A DNA stretch of 64,000 nucleotides from Bhargavaea beijingensis (GTDB taxonomy: Bacteria > Bacillota > Bacilli > Bacillales_A > Planococcaceae): assembly GCF_900101985.1 (NCBI RefSeq), contig NZ_FNAR01000004.1:1-64000 (forward strand), given 5' to 3'. The notes below the pieces were generated by a model that saw only the letters and a program-made list of their open reading frames with translations, did no database searches and was not told where the DNA came from. Both the position numbers and the translations under genes were made by a program. Positions 7,786 to 16,179 of this stretch are shown piece by piece; positions within the stretch are counted from its first letter, which is position 1; each line of letters opens with the position of its first letter.

Positions 7786-10554
7786 TTATTTGTTGGTCAA
7801 GAAGTCACTTTCAAGCTTTCTGGCTGGGATCGGCGGACTGAAATAATACCCTTGCATGAGTGTGCAATTGCGGGAAACCAGATGATCGGCCTGCTCAACC
7901 GTTTCCACCCCTTCCGCTATCACCTCAAGGCCCATATTCTTCGCCATAGTAATAATCGTATCGGTCAATGCCCGGTCATCTTCGTCATGAAGAATGTCGC
8001 GGATGAACGTCCGGTCGATTTTGAGCGTGGATATCGGGAATCTCTGGAGATAGCTAAGAGACGAATACCCCGTCCCAAAATCGTCGATATCCAATTGGAC
8101 ACCCAGCTCCTTCAATTTGTTCATCGTGGAGATGGCCAGGTCCGTATTGCGCATGATCTGGTTTTCCGTCAGTTCAAGGTGAAGATGATCGGGGCGGATG
8201 CCCGTCTCGGCCAGCACCTGTTTGACGCTGCGATGAAGATTGCCCTGTTCAAACTGGGCAGCCGATAAGTTGACGGCCATGATCAGATCCGTGAAGCCCA
8301 GATCATGCCATTTTTCAAGCTGGAAAACGGCCTCCCTTAGAACCCATTCGCCAATCGGGACGATGAGTCCTGTCTGCTCGGCTAGCGGTATGAAAATATC
8401 CGGTGGAACAAGCCCCTCTTCCGGATGATTCCAGCGGATCAGCGCTTCTACTCCGAACAGCCGGTTGTTGCAATAATCAATCTGCGGCTGATAATACAGC
8501 GTGAACTCATCCCGCTCCAGCGCCCGGTATAGCGCGTTTTCGTATTTGACATTCTGTATCGTCCGCTTGCCGATTTTTTCATCATAGAAATGATAGCTTC
8601 CGCCGGCCACTTCTTTGGAGTGATACATCGCCGTGTCGGCATTTTTGATAAGCTGCTCGGCGGTGTCGCCGTCTTCCGGAAACATGCTGATGCCGATGGA
8701 ATTTTTGATGAACAGCTCATGGTCCTCGATCAGGATCGGTTTCGCAAAAGCTTTGTTGATTTTGGCAACTGCGCGGATGACTTCATTTCTGTTTTTGACA
8801 TCTAGAAGGATGATCATGAACTCGTCGCCGCCCTGCCGTGAAACAATACCGTTCACAGGGATCGCTCCACTCAGCCGATGCGCCACTTCCTTAAGGAGCA
8901 GATCGCCGAAGCTGTGTCCGAGCGTATCATTGACAAGCTTGAAACGGTCGAGGTCAAGAAACAGCACGGCCACTTTTTCGTTGTCCCTTGATGCGTTCTG
9001 CAGGGCCTCATCCAGTCGCTCTTTCATCTGCAGCCGATTCGGCAGATTGGTTAGGCTATCATAGTAAGCGTAGTATTTGATCTCTTCTTCCAGGTAACGG
9101 CGTTCGGTAATATCCTTGAAAATGACCACTTGGCCGAAGACCTGATCGTCTTCCTGGATAAACGAGATGTCATACTCGACCGGGAAGACGGAGCCGTCTT
9201 TTCTGTAGAAAACGTCGACTTCGTCATTTTGGCGCGGAAGCTCCCCGCCGGGCCGGTCTTCTCCGTGAAAAATCTTGGCGAAGGTCTCCCTTTCCAGTTC
9301 TTCAGGGCGGGAATATCCGAGCATTTTTAACGCAGCCGGGTTGCTGAACGTGATCATTCCATCGAGACCGATGCCGAATATCCCTTCCCCCGCGGATTTA
9401 AGGATCAGCTCCTTTTCCCTCGACAGTGATTCCAATTCGGTGATGACGCGCTGAAGTTCTTCGTTCTTTACTGTAACTTCCCTTGTGCGGCGGTTGATGA
9501 TCATCTCCTGCTTCTCAATATATAGAAGGTTTGACAAAGTGGAAGCCGTCATGTCGACGACCGACTGGGCAAGCTCAATGGTGGCTTCCGGGTACTCGAT
9601 GACCTTCCCCGAACGGTTTGGAACAGCGATGAATCCCAGAATTTCGTTCATCGCGATCATCGGCAAAATCACCATTCCGGTGATCGCGAATGTCCGGCAG
9701 ATTTCCTGATTTGGACGGTTGTCTTTCGTCACGTCCGGGATATAGACAGGGCGGCGAGTGCGGATGGCGTCCTGATACATTCTGTCCTCCAGGAGATCAT
9801 CGAGCTGCGCCTGGTGCATCTCCAGCCACTGATCCTCATTCATATCACTGCTTTTGGACAAATGGGCCGGCTTGATCTTTTTTCCAGCGACCGGGTCCAG
9901 CAGATGCACAGCAGGGTCATCGTTTTGAAGAAGTTCGCCGACGTACCGGAAACAGGTCTGGATGGCCTGGTCCATCGTCTCCGCCCTTGAAAGTTCACTG
10001 TTTGCATCAAGAAGCATCTGTTTATCTCGGATCAGATTCTCTTTGCGGGTCAGGTCATTGGCATTGCGGATGGCAACGGCCGCCATGTTGACAAATGCTT
10101 CGACGGTTTCCCGCTGCTCGCATGTGATGTTCATCGGCTGACCATAGTTGAACAGGAAGACGAGTCCATAAAGCTCGTCCCCGTATGAGATCGGCATCCC
10201 GAGAAGGGAACGGATATGAAACGAGTCGACTGCCCATCCGCTCGGCCTGGCATCCGACCGCGTATCTGGTATGTATACTGCCCGATTGGTTTTCGTGACT
10301 TCCCGGACAAGCGCGTCATCCTTCGGGTTGATTACGTGCATGCCAAGTGTCATGCCGTTCAATACATCCGGTTTTCCGGTAAAGCCCCGGAATGTGCCGT
10401 CATCCTGAGGGAGATAGATTCCGACAGAGTCACATTGGAAGACTTCCTGGGAAATCGCATCCGTCACGGCGGACAGCATGTCTTTCAGATTGAGTTTCGT
10501 GTTAATCAGTTTGGTCAAATTGGCTAATTGCCGGTATCGGGATTGGTCATTCAC
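7786..10554 (-). CDS. Bifunctional c-di-GMP protein: GAF-GAF-PAS-GGDEF-EAL
   Basis: A 922-residue soluble signalling protein. GAF domains lie at about 20-170 and 200-360, then a PAS domain (about 385-490, FSNPAALKMLGYSR), GGDEF (about 500-660) and EAL (about 675-920). The cyclase motif is intact (RQGGDEFMI) but there is no RxxD inhibitory site five residues upstream. The phosphodiesterase residues are all present: VEALIRW, VNLSAAQ, LELTEN, DIDDFGTGYSS, KIDRTF, AEGVET, so degradation is likely active. No membrane segment, so it senses a cytoplasmic ligand. GTG at 10554 has GGAGGTG upstream. The gene is tightly followed by the TPP enzyme gene. Confidence 0.92.
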   Translation of the reverse strand: MNDQSRYRQLANLTKLINTKLNLKDMLSAVTDAISQEVFQCDSVGIYLPQDDGTFRGFTGKPDVLNGMTLGMHVINPKDDALVREVTKTNRAVYIPDTRSDARPSGWAVDSFHIRSLLGMPISYGDELYGLVFLFNYGQPMNITCEQRETVEAFVNMAAVAIRNANDLTRKENLIRDKQMLLDANSELSRAETMDQAIQTCFRYVGELLQNDDPAVHLLDPVAGKKIKPAHLSKSSDMNEDQWLEMHQAQLDDLLEDRMYQDAIRTRRPVYIPDVTKDNRPNQEICRTFAITGMVILPMIAMNEILGFIAVPNRSGKVIEYPEATIELAQSVVDMTASTLSNLLYIEKQEMIINRRTREVTVKNEELQRVITELESLSREKELILKSAGEGIFGIGLDGMITFSNPAALKMLGYSRPEELERETFAKIFHGEDRPGGELPRQNDEVDVFYRKDGSVFPVEYDISFIQEDDQVFGQVVIFKDITERRYLEEEIKYYAYYDSLTNLPNRLQMKERLDEALQNASRDNEKVAVLFLDLDRFKLVNDTLGHSFGDLLLKEVAHRLSGAIPVNGIVSRQGGDEFMIILLDVKNRNEVIRAVAKINKAFAKPILIEDHELFIKNSIGISMFPEDGDTAEQLIKNADTAMYHSKEVAGGSYHFYDEKIGKRTIQNVKYENALYRALERDEFTLYYQPQIDYCNNRLFGVEALIRWNHPEEGLVPPDIFIPLAEQTGLIVPIGEWVLREAVFQLEKWHDLGFTDLIMAVNLSAAQFEQGNLHRSVKQVLAETGIRPDHLHLELTENQIMRNTDLAISTMNKLKELGVQLDIDDFGTGYSSLSYLQRFPISTLKIDRTFIRDILHDEDDRALTDTIITMAKNMGLEVIAEGVETVEQADHLVSRNCTLMQGYYFSPPIPARKLESDFLTNK

Positions 10555-10626
10555 TGCCCCCACCTCCTCATGGAAACTTGTTCCTCTCATTATACTACCC
10601 TATTTATAGTGGTGTCCCAACATCTG

Positions 10627-10674
10627 AAAAAAACGGCCTTCACCGGCATCATGGGTCAATGCAGGTGAAAGCCG
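10627..10674 (-). terminator. Rho-independent terminator
   Basis: On minus, GGCTTTCACC and GGTGAAGGCC form a stem with a 20-nt internal region (itself containing GCAT/ATG pairing), followed by GTTTTTTT. It separates the HprK-like gene from the c-di-GMP gene. Confidence 0.8.
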
Positions 10675-10701
10675 CCGGAACGGGCTTTTTGCCCGAAACC
10701 A

Positions 10702-11640
10702 TTATTCATCTTCCTCGTCATGGAATGCTTCCTCAAGCCGGTGCCTGAACTCTTCGGCCGCACTGTAGCCTTGCATCCGCAAATACCAGTTGTTCGCAGC
10801 GGCTTCGATCAGGCCGGCAACATCACGTCCCGGCTGCAGCTGGATCTGGATGTGCGGGATTTTGACACCCATATATTCCTTGTATTTCACATCCACCTCA
10901 AGCTCGTTGTTGAGCGCGTCTTTTTGCCACTCGATCAGTTCAATATCCAGTGCGATCCGCGTCTCTTCCTGGAAAGACGTCCTGCCGTACATCCTGACGA
11001 CATTCAGCAGGCCGACACTGCGAAGGGCGAGAAATTCCTTGTTGCTGCCGTCATGGGTGCCGAGAAGTGTTTGCGGGCTAAGTTTCCGCAACACGACAAT
11101 GTCATCGCTCACGAGCCGGTGTCCGCGGCCGATCAGCGTATGTGCTGTTTCGCTTTTCCCGACTCCGGATTTCCCGCGCAAAAGGACGCCGATGCCGGAT
11201 ACATTCACACAGACCCCGTGTATTGCGATTTCCTCCGCCAGCTGATTGAGCAGGAACCGGTTCAGTTTCTGCACAAATTCGGTCATCGAGTCAGGCGTCC
11301 TCAGCACCGGGATATGCGCTTCGCCGCAGTGCAGCAGCAGTCCGACCGGCTCTTCCTGGTTGGACGTGATGACGACACAAGGCGGGTCATATGTCACCAT
11401 GTTCCCGATCCGGTGCCTTGCCTCATCCGCATCCAATGTCCGCAGATAGCTGATTTCGTTGCGGCCCAATATTTGGACATGCCCCTTTGCGATAAAACTG
11501 AAATGATTCAAAAACTCCAGGCCCGGGCGCCGGACCTGTGATTTGGTAATGAACCGTCCGAGCTCTTCTTCGCCGCCCAGCACTTCAAGCGAAAAGGCTT
11601 CGGCTGCTTGTCTGACTGTTACATGTTTATTTTCCATCAT
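10702..11640 (-). CDS. hprK: HPr kinase/phosphorylase-like protein, divergent
   Basis: A roughly 312-residue protein that aligns along its length with HprK: N-terminal domain with RRPGLEFLNHFSF and VQILGRNE, P-loop GKSGVGKSE, then GHRLVSDD and the C-terminal PGRDVAGLIEAAANN. HprK phosphorylates or dephosphorylates Ser46 of HPr in carbon catabolite control. The family signature LxEIRGLGI is replaced by FLALRSVGLLNV, losing the conserved Glu and Gly, which in known enzymes affects dephosphorylation. The usual partner lgt is absent. It may be a second, specialised paralogue. Start uncertain: M at 11640, 11637 or 11697; none has a close ribosome binding site. Confidence 0.7.
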   Translation of the reverse strand: MMENKHVTVRQAAEAFSLEVLGGEEELGRFITKSQVRRPGLEFLNHFSFIAKGHVQILGRNEISYLRTLDADEARHRIGNMVTYDPPCVVITSNQEEPVGLLLHCGEAHIPVLRTPDSMTEFVQKLNRFLLNQLAEEIAIHGVCVNVSGIGVLLRGKSGVGKSETAHTLIGRGHRLVSDDIVVLRKLSPQTLLGTHDGSNKEFLALRSVGLLNVVRMYGRTSFQEETRIALDIELIEWQKDALNNELEVDVKYKEYMGVKIPHIQIQLQPGRDVAGLIEAAANNWYLRMQGYSAAEEFRHRLEEAFHDEEDE

Positions 11641-11730
11641 TCTATCTGGATCCCGACTTCCTGTAATATGATTCGTTCTGTCTGATACGTTGTCCATTAT
11701 ACAATTTAAAAAAACGATTGTAAGCGCAAA

Positions 11731-12936
11731 CTATCCTTCCAGAAGCGAGCCGGTGTCGACCGTCCACTTTTCAAGCGAATGGGCGTCGATTGCATGGACA
11801 TGGCCGCCGGGATCCGGGAAAACCGGGATATACACCAGCTCGTAGACCGGCACGCCACCCGCCGCCTCGTTCCTCGTCCGAACCGGGCGCATGCTGATAT
11901 CCGATACGAACAGCGCTTTTGCCGCACGCATGCTGATCGGCCGCTCTCTCAAAAGATGACTGAAGTCTTTTCCGGCGGCCCCGCTAGTATCAAACCGGAC
12001 CACTTTTCCGGTATGCCGGTCCACTTCGATTTCCACACCTTCATCCTCGACCTGGATGCCGTATTGGTGCCGGTCGAAAACAAATGTGAATGTAGATTTT
12101 TGTGTCTCATCGGAATTGCCGCTTTCTTTTCTCATGAGAAATCGCTGCTCAGCACCGGGAAATCGCTTAAACAATGTTTTGATTGCAACATCAAGTGCCA
12201 TTCTGTATTCAGCACAAGAACAGCTTTCTGCCTTCAAGGTTCCCTTACCGAGCGGTTCATGATCCGGCGGCCTGATACCCAAGTCTTCCGCAAGCGAGAT
12301 GACCGTGCCATCCATCTTGACTTCATCGGGAGAACCGGTAAGAAAATCATAAATAAGATGAAATTCATCGTCACCGTCCACATAGATTTCCGAATCGTAT
12401 TTGCTGACCTTGAGCTCTGCGGATAAGTTGGCCATGTACAGATCGAGGGCTGCGTCGGAACTGATTGTTTTTTGCTCATCGATCAACACGAGCGGTCCCA
12501 GATAGCTGACAAGTTCGTATAACACCCCGTCTTTCTGGAAGGCAAGGCTCACCCCTGAGTTCGGAAGCTCCAATCCATCCTCATCGACTCTGACAAAATC
12601 GATCGTATACACATTTTCCAGGTCGACGACGGATGAGAACTGAAGGCCGTCAGCGTCCGAACCGAACACCTCAGCGACGAATTGACCGGCGCGGTCGCGT
12701 ATTCCTGGAGGAGACAGGACAACAACCGGAGTTCGCTCTTCCGCATGGACATTCTGGAAATAACGGATGTCGCCCCTGCTGTCCAAGTGGAGTTCGCAAA
12801 CGGAGTCCCCTCCATTTTTCTTACTTAGCATCCAGTTCCCGGGCGAACACTCCGTTTCCTGTGCTTCGACATCTTCTATATTCAGACCATCCAGATACGG
12901 AAGGAATTTTTCAAACCATTTCATGACATTGTCCAT
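11731..12936 (-). CDS. Hypothetical protein, possibly YcdB/YcdC (DUF4901)-like
   Basis: A 401-residue acidic protein. It contains at least two copies of a beta-rich unit with a W/Y-x-L pattern (around residues 10-60 and 245-290, the second with DVAIKTLFKRFP and FTFVFDRHQYGIQVEDEGVEIE), reminiscent of the YPEB/PepSY and YcdB-type repeats seen in Bacillus extracellular or spore proteins. No signal peptide or membrane segment is visible, which is odd for that group. ATG at 12936 is chosen because GGAGGG lies seven bases upstream. It precedes the HprK-like gene by 90 bp on the same strand and could be co-transcribed. Confidence 0.5.
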   Translation of the reverse strand: MDNVMKWFEKFLPYLDGLNIEDVEAQETECSPGNWMLSKKNGGDSVCELHLDSRGDIRYFQNVHAEERTPVVVLSPPGIRDRAGQFVAEVFGSDADGLQFSSVVDLENVYTIDFVRVDEDGLELPNSGVSLAFQKDGVLYELVSYLGPLVLIDEQKTISSDAALDLYMANLSAELKVSKYDSEIYVDGDDEFHLIYDFLTGSPDEVKMDGTVISLAEDLGIRPPDHEPLGKGTLKAESCSCAEYRMALDVAIKTLFKRFPGAEQRFLMRKESGNSDETQKSTFTFVFDRHQYGIQVEDEGVEIEVDRHTGKVVRFDTSGAAGKDFSHLLRERPISMRAAKALFVSDISMRPVRTRNEAAGGVPVYELVYIPVFPDPGGHVHAIDAHSLEKWTVDTGSLLEG

Positions 12937-13008
12937 CGACCGACCCTCCAATTAAAGCAGTATTTCTATATGGTATTACCCAATTTCGCCGACCAATGAG
13001 CAATCTTC

Positions 13009-13052
13009 ATAAAGAAACGCCCCGGTCATGAGCAAAGTTACACGCCGGGGCG
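13009..13052 (-). terminator. Rho-independent terminator
   Basis: On minus, CGCCCCGG and CCGGGGCG enclose a 19-nt loop and are followed by TTTCTTT. It ends the NERD/UvrD-remnant gene. Confidence 0.8.
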
Positions 13053-13081
13053 GAGTTCCGCTTTTCTTTATTTGGGTGTTC

Positions 13082-13795
13082 TTAGCTTAATCGATCCTGG
13101 AGGAGTTTCTTCTTCCGCTCATCAGCGATTCCGGCAAAATAACGGGTATAGGCAGATTCCCCCGAGTAAGTGAGACACAGGTATTCCTGTGCCCGGGTCA
13201 TCGCGATATATAGAAGGGATGCTTCCCGCTCCTCATCCGTTTCCAATAGGAACGGCAGCATGTCCAAATGCACGATAAAGACGGCGCGGAAGTCCAGCCC
13301 CTTGCTGCTGTCGATCGTGCTGATCGTGACCACTTCGGCGCTGCGGTCATAGTTCCGCTTGGATTCCGTTGTTTCGGTCAGCCAATAATAAGGAAGCCCT
13401 TCTTTTTCAAACGCTTTTTCAGAGAAACCACACTGGTACTTTCCCTCAAGATGGACAAGAGCCTTGTCCTTCTCCAATACGTTCTTTATATGGAACATGA
13501 ATTCTTTTGCCTGCAGCGCCGGGTTCTTGACAGTCGCATGAGTGCCACAGGACGTCAACAGTGTCCACTCATCCTTATTCAATTGGAAGAGTGTGTTCCG
13601 GGTATAGTCTTTGACTTCGAGAACGGCCATTCCAAACTCCGGACTGATCAGCACGAAGTCCGGCCGGCGGCCATGGATTTCCGGTACGTAGTAAACGATA
13701 ACATCGTCTGGAAGCACTTGTTTCATCGTACGGAAAAGCAGACGTTCGCCTGCAGTCGCCGATGAGCGGATCGTTTCGGGGATCATATACGCCAA
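13082..13795 (-). CDS. NERD-UvrD helicase with deleted motor core
   Basis: A 237-residue protein made of two ends of a normally 600-700-residue NERD-UvrD DNA helicase. Residues about 1-120 are a NERD nuclease-related domain (ATAGERLLFRTM, RRPDFVLISPEFGMAVLEVKDY). At LVHLEGKYQ, where the family continues into the ATPase core, the sequence jumps to the C-terminal UvrD domain (LPYYWLTE, ISTIDSSKGLDFRAVFIVHL, LYIAMTRAQEYL). The P-loop and DExx box are absent, so no ATP-driven helicase activity is possible. The reading frame is kept. TTG at 13795 fits GGAGGGATCCGG and gives the family N-terminus xAYMIPE. Likely a decaying gene, though NERD could persist alone. Confidence 0.8.
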   Translation of the reverse strand: MAYMIPETIRSSATAGERLLFRTMKQVLPDDVIVYYVPEIHGRRPDFVLISPEFGMAVLEVKDYTRNTLFQLNKDEWTLLTSCGTHATVKNPALQAKEFMFHIKNVLEKDKALVHLEGKYQCGFSEKAFEKEGLPYYWLTETTESKRNYDRSAEVVTISTIDSSKGLDFRAVFIVHLDMLPFLLETDEEREASLLYIAMTRAQEYLCLTYSGESAYTRYFAGIADERKKKLLQDRLS

Positions 13796-14052
13796 CCGGA
13801 TCCCTCCAATATGAGTTAAGTACATTTATTGTAAGGAATCCGACAAGTTTTGGCAATATCCGGAACGACTATTCATTCCATGGAAAAAGCATCGTGATGG
13901 CAGACGCATTTCATTGCAGAGGCACACGTTAGCCGGGGAGCGCTGCCTTAGCCGAGGTCCAGACACAGATTGGCATCGGCGCACAAAAGCACAGTGTAAA
14001 TCAGGCCATCCCCTCACTAAATTGCATTTCTCCAAACCGGCATTTTTAAATC

Positions 14053-14094
14053 CAAAAAAATCGGGCCAGGAAACATTCTTCCAGGCCCGATTTA
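14053..14094 (-). terminator. Rho-independent terminator
   Basis: On minus, AAATCGGGCC and GGCCCGATTT form a stem extended by CTGGAA/TTCCTG-like pairing and followed by TTTTTGG. It ends the HExxH gene at 14105-14644. Confidence 0.88.
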
Positions 14095-14104
14095 TCTAAC
14101 GGAT

Positions 14105-14644
14105 TTACTCCCCCACGTCTTCCCCGGCAGCCGCGCGAAGAATTTTGACTTTGCCGGCAAGGCGGCGCTCATAGGTGGACAGTGACTGCCGTTTGATCGC
14201 CTCGAAATCTTTTTCGCTGACAAGCCGATATTTCCGGTTGAGCTCTTCCGCGTTTTCCCAGGCTGTTTTCTCGGCGAGCAGGTTTTGCTCTTCTTCCAGA
14301 ATGACTTTCGCCCGGTACTCGGGGTTCCGTTCCAAAATCCTTGATGGCGTCGTCTTTTTCATCTGATAAACCTCCCGGGAGAGTGACAGCCCTGCAAGAA
14401 GGGCCCTCCGGTCAAGTGCATGGCCAAGTTCGTGCATGGTAATGGCAGCCACATACGTTTTAAGCGAAACCGGGTACTCCTGTTCCGCTACCGCTTCAGG
14501 AATCCGGTCAGGATCATACGTGATATAGTCATGTATAAAGTGATAGGTCATATTGATGCCGTTTCTCTCCAAACGGACTTCACGCGTTACTCCGACACGG
14601 ATCATCGTCTCACGGATGACAGTTTCTAATTGATGTCGTTTCAC
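14105..14644 (-). CDS. Small putative zinc metalloprotease (HExxH)
   Basis: A 179-residue protein with a central HELGHALDRR motif at about residue 71, preceded by a hydrophobic helix (YVAAITMHELG), typical of zincin metallopeptidases of the IrrE/SprT-like size class. A downstream acidic helix (KVILEEEQNLLAEKTAWENAEE) supplies candidate Glu ligands. No signal peptide, so cytoplasmic. The family cannot be named with confidence and activity is inferred from the motif only. GTG start (14644). Similar short HExxH proteins in Bacillales are annotated as hypothetical integrase-like or protease-like proteins. Alone, with its own terminator. Confidence 0.65.
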   Translation of the reverse strand: MKRHQLETVIRETMIRVGVTREVRLERNGINMTYHFIHDYITYDPDRIPEAVAEQEYPVSLKTYVAAITMHELGHALDRRALLAGLSLSREVYQMKKTTPSRILERNPEYRAKVILEEEQNLLAEKTAWENAEELNRKYRLVSEKDFEAIKRQSLSTYERRLAGKVKILRAAAGEDVGE

Positions 14645-14885
14645 TTCTCATTTCCCCATTTTAGAATTTCTTTTTGTATAGTTTAACATTATTTCGATAT
14701 AAAGTCTTTAAACAAGCAACTAGACGGAATTGGCATAGAATTTAAGAGTGTAAGAAAATTGTATCTTGTGGAAAATAGCATTGTTTCAAGACGTACAATG
14801 ATCTTAAAACCCTTATTGAACCTGCTTTTATAGTATATGGAGAAGACGTTAAATATATTACAAATATTACGCTTCTTCTTCTTTA
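14645..14885. other. Intergenic stretch, AT-rich, no gene seen
   Basis: About 240 bp clearly richer in A+T than the rest of the window, between the HExxH gene and the stress-protein promoter. It has no frame with a ribosome binding site. It probably holds the divergent promoter of the gene at 14105-14644. Confidence 0.4.
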
Positions 14886-14910
14886 GTTTAGATGCACAGG
14901 AAACGGAAAT
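14886..14910 (+). promoter_or_regulatory. Candidate SigB-type promoter for the KGG genes
   Basis: GTTTAG (14886-14891), 13-nt spacer, GGAAAT (14905-14910). This is close to the SigB consensus GTTTAA-N12-14-GGGTAT (five of six and four of six matches). KGG proteins belong to the general stress response in related bacteria, which supports the reading. No transcript evidence. Confidence 0.4.
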
Positions 14911-14970
14911 ACAGAGGGTGAGGCTGCGATAGCTTCTTTCCAATAACAACAATTTGAGGAGGAATGCAAC

Positions 14971-15303
14971 ATGGCAGACAAAAACAAAAACAACAAGATG
15001 TCCGTAGAAGAAGCAGGCCGCATGGGCGGAGAAGCCACTTCCCGCAATCACGACCGTGATTTCTATGAAGAAATCGGACAAAAAGGCGGAGAAGCGACCG
15101 CAGAAAATCACGGCAGCGAGTTTTATGAAGAAATCGGTAAAAAAGGCGGAGAAGCCACGGCGGAAAGCCACGACAGCGACTTCTACGCTGAAATCGGCAA
15201 AAAAGGCGGAGAAGCCACTTCCGACAATCACGACCGCGAGTTCTATGAAGAAATCGGCGAAAAAGGCGGCAACGCCCGCAATAACAACAATAACAACAAT
15301 TAA
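14971..15303 (+). CDS. General stress protein with KGG repeats
   Basis: A 110-residue, strongly hydrophilic protein. Five copies of a KGG/MGG motif follow each other at about 22-residue spacing: AGRMGGEATS, GQKGGEATAENH, GKKGGEATAESH, GKKGGEATSDNH and GEKGGNARNN, each separated by a D/E-F-Y-E-E-I-G helix. This is the stress-induced KGG (YciG/GsiB-type) repeat, resembling hydrophilins that protect against desiccation and other stress. It ends in a run of Asn. Ribosome binding site GAGGAGG before ATG. First of two tandem paralogues; probably SigB-controlled. Confidence 0.9.
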   Translation: MADKNKNNKMSVEEAGRMGGEATSRNHDRDFYEEIGQKGGEATAENHGSEFYEEIGKKGGEATAESHDSDFYAEIGKKGGEATSDNHDREFYEEIGEKGGNARNNNNNNN

Positions 15304-15350
15304 TGAAGCAATCCCCTACCAAAAACGAGATGAATAAAGGAGGATTCACC

Positions 15351-15581
15351 ATGGCTAAAAACGACAAAAACAACAATAACAACGGTAAAATGACGGTTGA
15401 GGAAGCAGGCCGCAAAGGCGGCGAGGCGACTGCGGAAAACCATGGCCAGGAGTTCTACGAAGAAATCGGCCGCAAAGGCGGAGAAGCAACTTCCAAGAAC
15501 CACGACCGGGAATTCTACGAAGAAATCGGCGAAAAAGGCGGCAACGCGCGCAACAACAATAACGACAATAATAACAACTAA
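15351..15581 (+). CDS. General stress protein with KGG repeats, shorter copy
   Basis: A 76-residue paralogue of the preceding gene with three KGG units (AGRKGGEATAENH, GRKGGEATSKNH, GEKGGNARNN) and an Asn/Asp tail. The DNA repeats of the two genes are nearly identical over the last unit, which suggests a recent tandem duplication followed by gain or loss of repeat units. ATG at 15351 has AAAGGAGG eight bases upstream. It is 47 bp from the first gene and shares its terminator, so the pair forms one transcript. Confidence 0.9.
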   Translation: MAKNDKNNNNNGKMTVEEAGRKGGEATAENHGQEFYEEIGRKGGEATSKNHDREFYEEIGEKGGNARNNNNDNNNN

Positions 15582-15594
15582 TGATAGCTTTTGT

Positions 15595-15632
15595 CAAAAA
15601 CACGGATGAGGGTCTCCCTCTCCGTGTTTTTG
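15595..15632 (+). terminator. Rho-independent terminator
   Basis: AAAAACACGGA and TCCGTGTTTTT pair, with inner GAGGG/CCCTC, followed by TGTG. It ends the two-gene KGG transcript. Confidence 0.9.
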
Positions 15633-15647
15633 TGTTGAATTTTTTTG

Positions 15648-15683
15648 CGAAAAACCGGAGAGCAGAATGATTCTGCTCTCCGG
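15648..15683 (-). terminator. Rho-independent terminator
   Basis: A perfect 13-bp stem CCGGAGAGCAGAA / TTCTGCTCTCCGG with a 3-nt loop, followed on minus by TTTTTCG. It ends the gene at 15729-15926. Confidence 0.88.
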
Positions 15684-15728
15684 CCGGTGTGATCGGAAGG
15701 ATAAATAATACAAAAGATAAAGACATGA

Positions 15729-15926
15729 TCAATACTTGCGTTTGTCGACCACCGCGTGTGCTTCATCACAGATTTCGATTTTGCTTGGACTATTTGCCTT
15801 AGCCAGCATGATGGCTAAGGCAATCGCTTCATCCTTATAAATAAACAGCTCTTCCAAATCCTGATTTCCCTTGGTAATCATCCAGCGAGAAGCTTCCTTG
15901 TCCGGTGCAACACGATAGCACTGCAT
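15729..15926 (-). CDS. Small DUF2188-like protein
   Basis: A 65-residue protein with the layout of DUF2188: a short beta-hairpin (CYRVAPDKEASRWMITKGN), a helix carrying the conserved Asp-Glu-Ala-Ile pattern (YKDEAIALAIMLAKANSPS) and a final strand (KIEICDEAHAVVD). Function unknown; such proteins are common small cytoplasmic proteins. AAGGAG lies eleven bases before the ATG. Transcribed alone, with a strong terminator. Confidence 0.6.
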   Translation of the reverse strand: MQCYRVAPDKEASRWMITKGNQDLEELFIYKDEAIALAIMLAKANSPSKIEICDEAHAVVDKRKY

Positions 15927-16083
15927 GAACGGTTTCCACTCCTTGTAAAATGGTCCCGGCTAAGCCGAGTTTTGTTGCTTATAAGTATTTTGTATCTTAT
16001 TCACCAATTTGTCAAACTTTTTTTAGGGCTTTTGGACATGGCTAAATTGTAGACAGACCAAAGGTTCTTTGTGAAGTATTTCC

Positions 16084-16179
16084 CATACTTTTTTGAGTAT
16101 GACCAGACCCCGGTCTCTGGTCGGACAGGGCATTTTTCTGTGCTTCATTCATGTAGCCGGATCCGGTATGGATCCGGCT
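16084..16179. other. Cluster of three hairpins in an intergenic region
   Basis: Within the 390-bp gap before the protease terminator there are three perfect inverted repeats in a row: CATACT/AGTATG (16084-16101), GACCAGA/TCTGGTC (16101-16122, containing a nested GACC/GGTC) and AGCCGGATCC/GGATCCGGCT (16155-16179). None is followed by a T-run on either strand as a simple terminator would be. The remainder of the gap shows no gene. Confidence 0.5.

Noticed and set aside
15056-15337. Lys-rich alternative frame overlapping the KGG genes
   Set aside because: Shifted-frame reading of the repetitive KGG DNA; the phase with GAGGAGG and KGG motifs is the real one.
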